This document shows positions 62,927 through 64,000 of a stretch of 64,000 bases of DNA, one piece after another. This stretch comes from Chryseobacterium aquifrigidense. GTDB lineage: Bacteria; Bacteroidota; Bacteroidia; Flavobacteriales; Weeksellaceae. The position numbers and the translations under genes were made by a program. Under the pieces are notes generated by a model. That model made no database searches. It was given only the letters and a program-made list of their open reading frames with translations, and was not told the origin of the DNA. The stretch is from positions 1,797,096 through 1,861,095 of the forward strand of contig NZ_VFPD01000001.1 of assembly GCF_006716485.1 (NCBI RefSeq), read 5' to 3'. The stretch's first letter is position 1; each line of letters starts with the position of its first letter.

Positions 62927-63618
62927 TAAAGGCTGCTTCCTGCTTCTATTTCGTAAGGTTCTTTGCCTTTTTCAAAAATCCTTGTCAACTCACTTCCTTC
63001 TACGGTAATGGAATTATCTGTTCTTCTGATCCAGTTTCCTTCTCTAAGTCCTACCACTTTGATATCATTTTGGGTAAGGAATTCCTGAATACGGGTTTCT
63101 CTGGTTTCTCCATTATGCTTCAGATCCGGATTAGGATCAAGATAATGTGGATTGATATTGAAAGGCACCACTCCCATACAATCGAAGCTTGGCGGATATA
63201 CAATCGGCATATCGTTCGTAGTTTTCATATTCTGACCTCCGATATTACTTCCGGCACTGCATCCAAGATAAGCTTTTCCTCCCGATACATTTTCTTTCAG
63301 AACAGACATCAATCCTTCTTCGTGTAATGTTTTAACCAATAAAAAAGTATTTCCGCCTCCGGTAAAGAACCCTTTTGCCTGATGAATGGCTTCTTTTTTA
63401 TCTTCGAACTCATGAAGTCCTTTCACTTTTATATGGATGGTTTCAAAGAAAGAGCGTGCCTTAGCAGTATAATCATCATGAGAAATTCCACCTGGTCTTG
63501 CAAAAGGGATAAAGACAATTTCGTCAATTCCTTTATAGAGTTGGATTAATTCTTCTCTTAAGTATTCCAGATATTCTCCACCAAAAAGTGTGGATGTTGA
63601 AGCTAATATGATATTCAT
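62926..63618 (-). CDS. pepE: Dipeptidase E (alpha-aspartyl dipeptidase, S51)
   Basis: The 230-aa enzyme splits Asp-X dipeptides using Ser121 in LGCSAGSNIGG; FFTGGGNTF precedes it and INPHYLDPNPD carries the catalytic His. It is the same family as cyanophycinase but has the short PepE length. No signal peptide. The zinc-ribbon gene follows with a one-base overlap. Confidence 0.9.
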   Translation of the reverse strand: MNIILASTSTLFGGEYLEYLREELIQLYKGIDEIVFIPFARPGGISHDDYTAKARSFFETIHIKVKGLHEFEDKKEAIHQAKGFFTGGGNTFLLVKTLHEEGLMSVLKENVSGGKAYLGCSAGSNIGGQNMKTTNDMPIVYPPSFDCMGVVPFNINPHYLDPNPDLKHNGETRETRIQEFLTQNDIKVVGLREGNWIRRTDNSITVEGSELTRIFEKGKEPYEIEAGSSL

Positions 63619-63806
63619 ACCACGAAATTATAAGTATTATTAAAAAATGAATCACAAAGATAGCCTCAAAGATCAACGAATCAAAAATTAAACTAAAAAA
63701 ATCCTATTTCTCGTTAATATTTTCTAAAAAAACTTAAAGGCTCTAAAATTTAAGATTTTGTGGAATTATTATTGAATTTTAGATTATGAATTTAAAATAT
63801 AAGATT

Positions 63807-64000
63807 ATGAAAATGAGTAAAATTAATAGCCTATTTTTAGGTTTAATACTAGCAGGAAGTGTAAGTCTTGTAAATGCACAAACGACTCAGCCTGAAACTT
63901 CAGCGGCAACGAGTCAAACAACCAATCCAACTATCGAAGATCTTAAAAAACAGATCGCGGCCAATCCAAAAGATGCAGAATCATTAGCAAAACTGGCTAA
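63807..64000 (+). CDS. Secreted protein, 3' end outside window
   Basis: The frame encodes a signal peptide (MKMSKINSLFLGLILAGSVS) followed by a Thr/Ser/Gln-rich linker (QTTQPETSAATSQTTNPT) and the start of a helical domain (IEDLKKQIAANPKDAESLAK) that looks like a tetratricopeptide repeat. An earlier in-frame ATG at 63786 is possible. The gene runs off the window; function cannot be assigned. Confidence 0.75.
   Translation, partial: MKMSKINSLFLGLILAGSVSLVNAQTTQPETSAATSQTTNPTIEDLKKQIAANPKDAESLAKLA

Overview
The window looks like chromosomal DNA of a Chryseobacterium-type flavobacterium (Bacteroidota, Weeksellaceae). The signs are low GC content, almost no Shine-Dalgarno sites, many Bacteroidota-type -7 boxes (TAnnTTTG), a secreted metalloprotease with a type IX secretion (T9SS) sorting tail, a GLPGLI-family protein, a DUF4476 protein, a RecQ without the usual zinc cysteines, and dispersed GGGCTAAAGCCC hairpins typical of these genomes. 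The genus is an inference from style, not from a marker comparison.

Layout. 0-1.0 kb: 3' part of an M17 leucyl aminopeptidase. 1.1-8.1 kb: a same-strand cluster of amide-bond enzymes (ATP-grasp ligase, esterase-fold hydrolase, second ATP-grasp ligase, GCS2-type carboxylate-amine ligase, class I glutamine amidotransferase, third ATP-grasp-like protein, membrane protein); this is the best candidate for an uncharacterised biosynthetic system. 8.1-9.8 kb: a small accessory patch with an orphan T7-lysozyme-like amidase, a 49-aa Cys-rich peptide with a double-glycine leader, two tiny ORFs and three copies of a TACGG-N4-CCGTA palindrome. 9.9-14.7 kb: a full cyanophycin module (synthetase, cyanophycinase, isoaspartyl peptidase). 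15-19 kb: a five-gene operon with three bPH/SHOCT paralogues, a GNAT acetyltransferase and a methyltransferase. 19-22.5 kb: hisS with an AT-rich insertion, an HRDC protein, a tail-less SSB and an XRE regulator. 22.5-25 kb: GLPGLI protein, small secreted peptide, a decayed O-methyltransferase and a surface protein. 25.3-31.5 kb: arginase-fold enzyme, HPP membrane protein, SDR epimerase, Crp/Fnr regulator, Nudix hydrolase and small conserved proteins. 31.6-34.4 kb: a VOC-protein remnant, secreted protein, retropepsin-like protein and a J-domain/KTSC fusion. 34.9-41.3 kb: an RND efflux operon with its TetR regulator and a readable promoter/operator. 41.4-52.3 kb: CvfB-like protein, DUF4476 protein, lpdA, cupin, glycosyltransferase and bPH protein behind recQ, then divergent kdsD and tatC. 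52.5-63.6 kb: a T9SS metalloprotease, M1 and M61 peptidases, histidine kinase, PBP4-type dacB, zinc-ribbon protein and pepE. The 5' end of a secreted protein closes the window.

Functionally, the first 15 kb is rich in enzymes that make or break amide and isopeptide bonds. The cyanophycin genes form a self-consistent store-and-recycle route: CphA polymerises Asp and Arg, CphB releases beta-Asp-Arg, and the isoaspartyl peptidase splits it. The neighbouring ATP-grasp/GCS2/GATase operon has the parts to build and trim a different small peptide or gamma-glutamyl product whose identity cannot be read from sequence. No tRNA, rRNA, intact insertion sequence or CRISPR array was seen.
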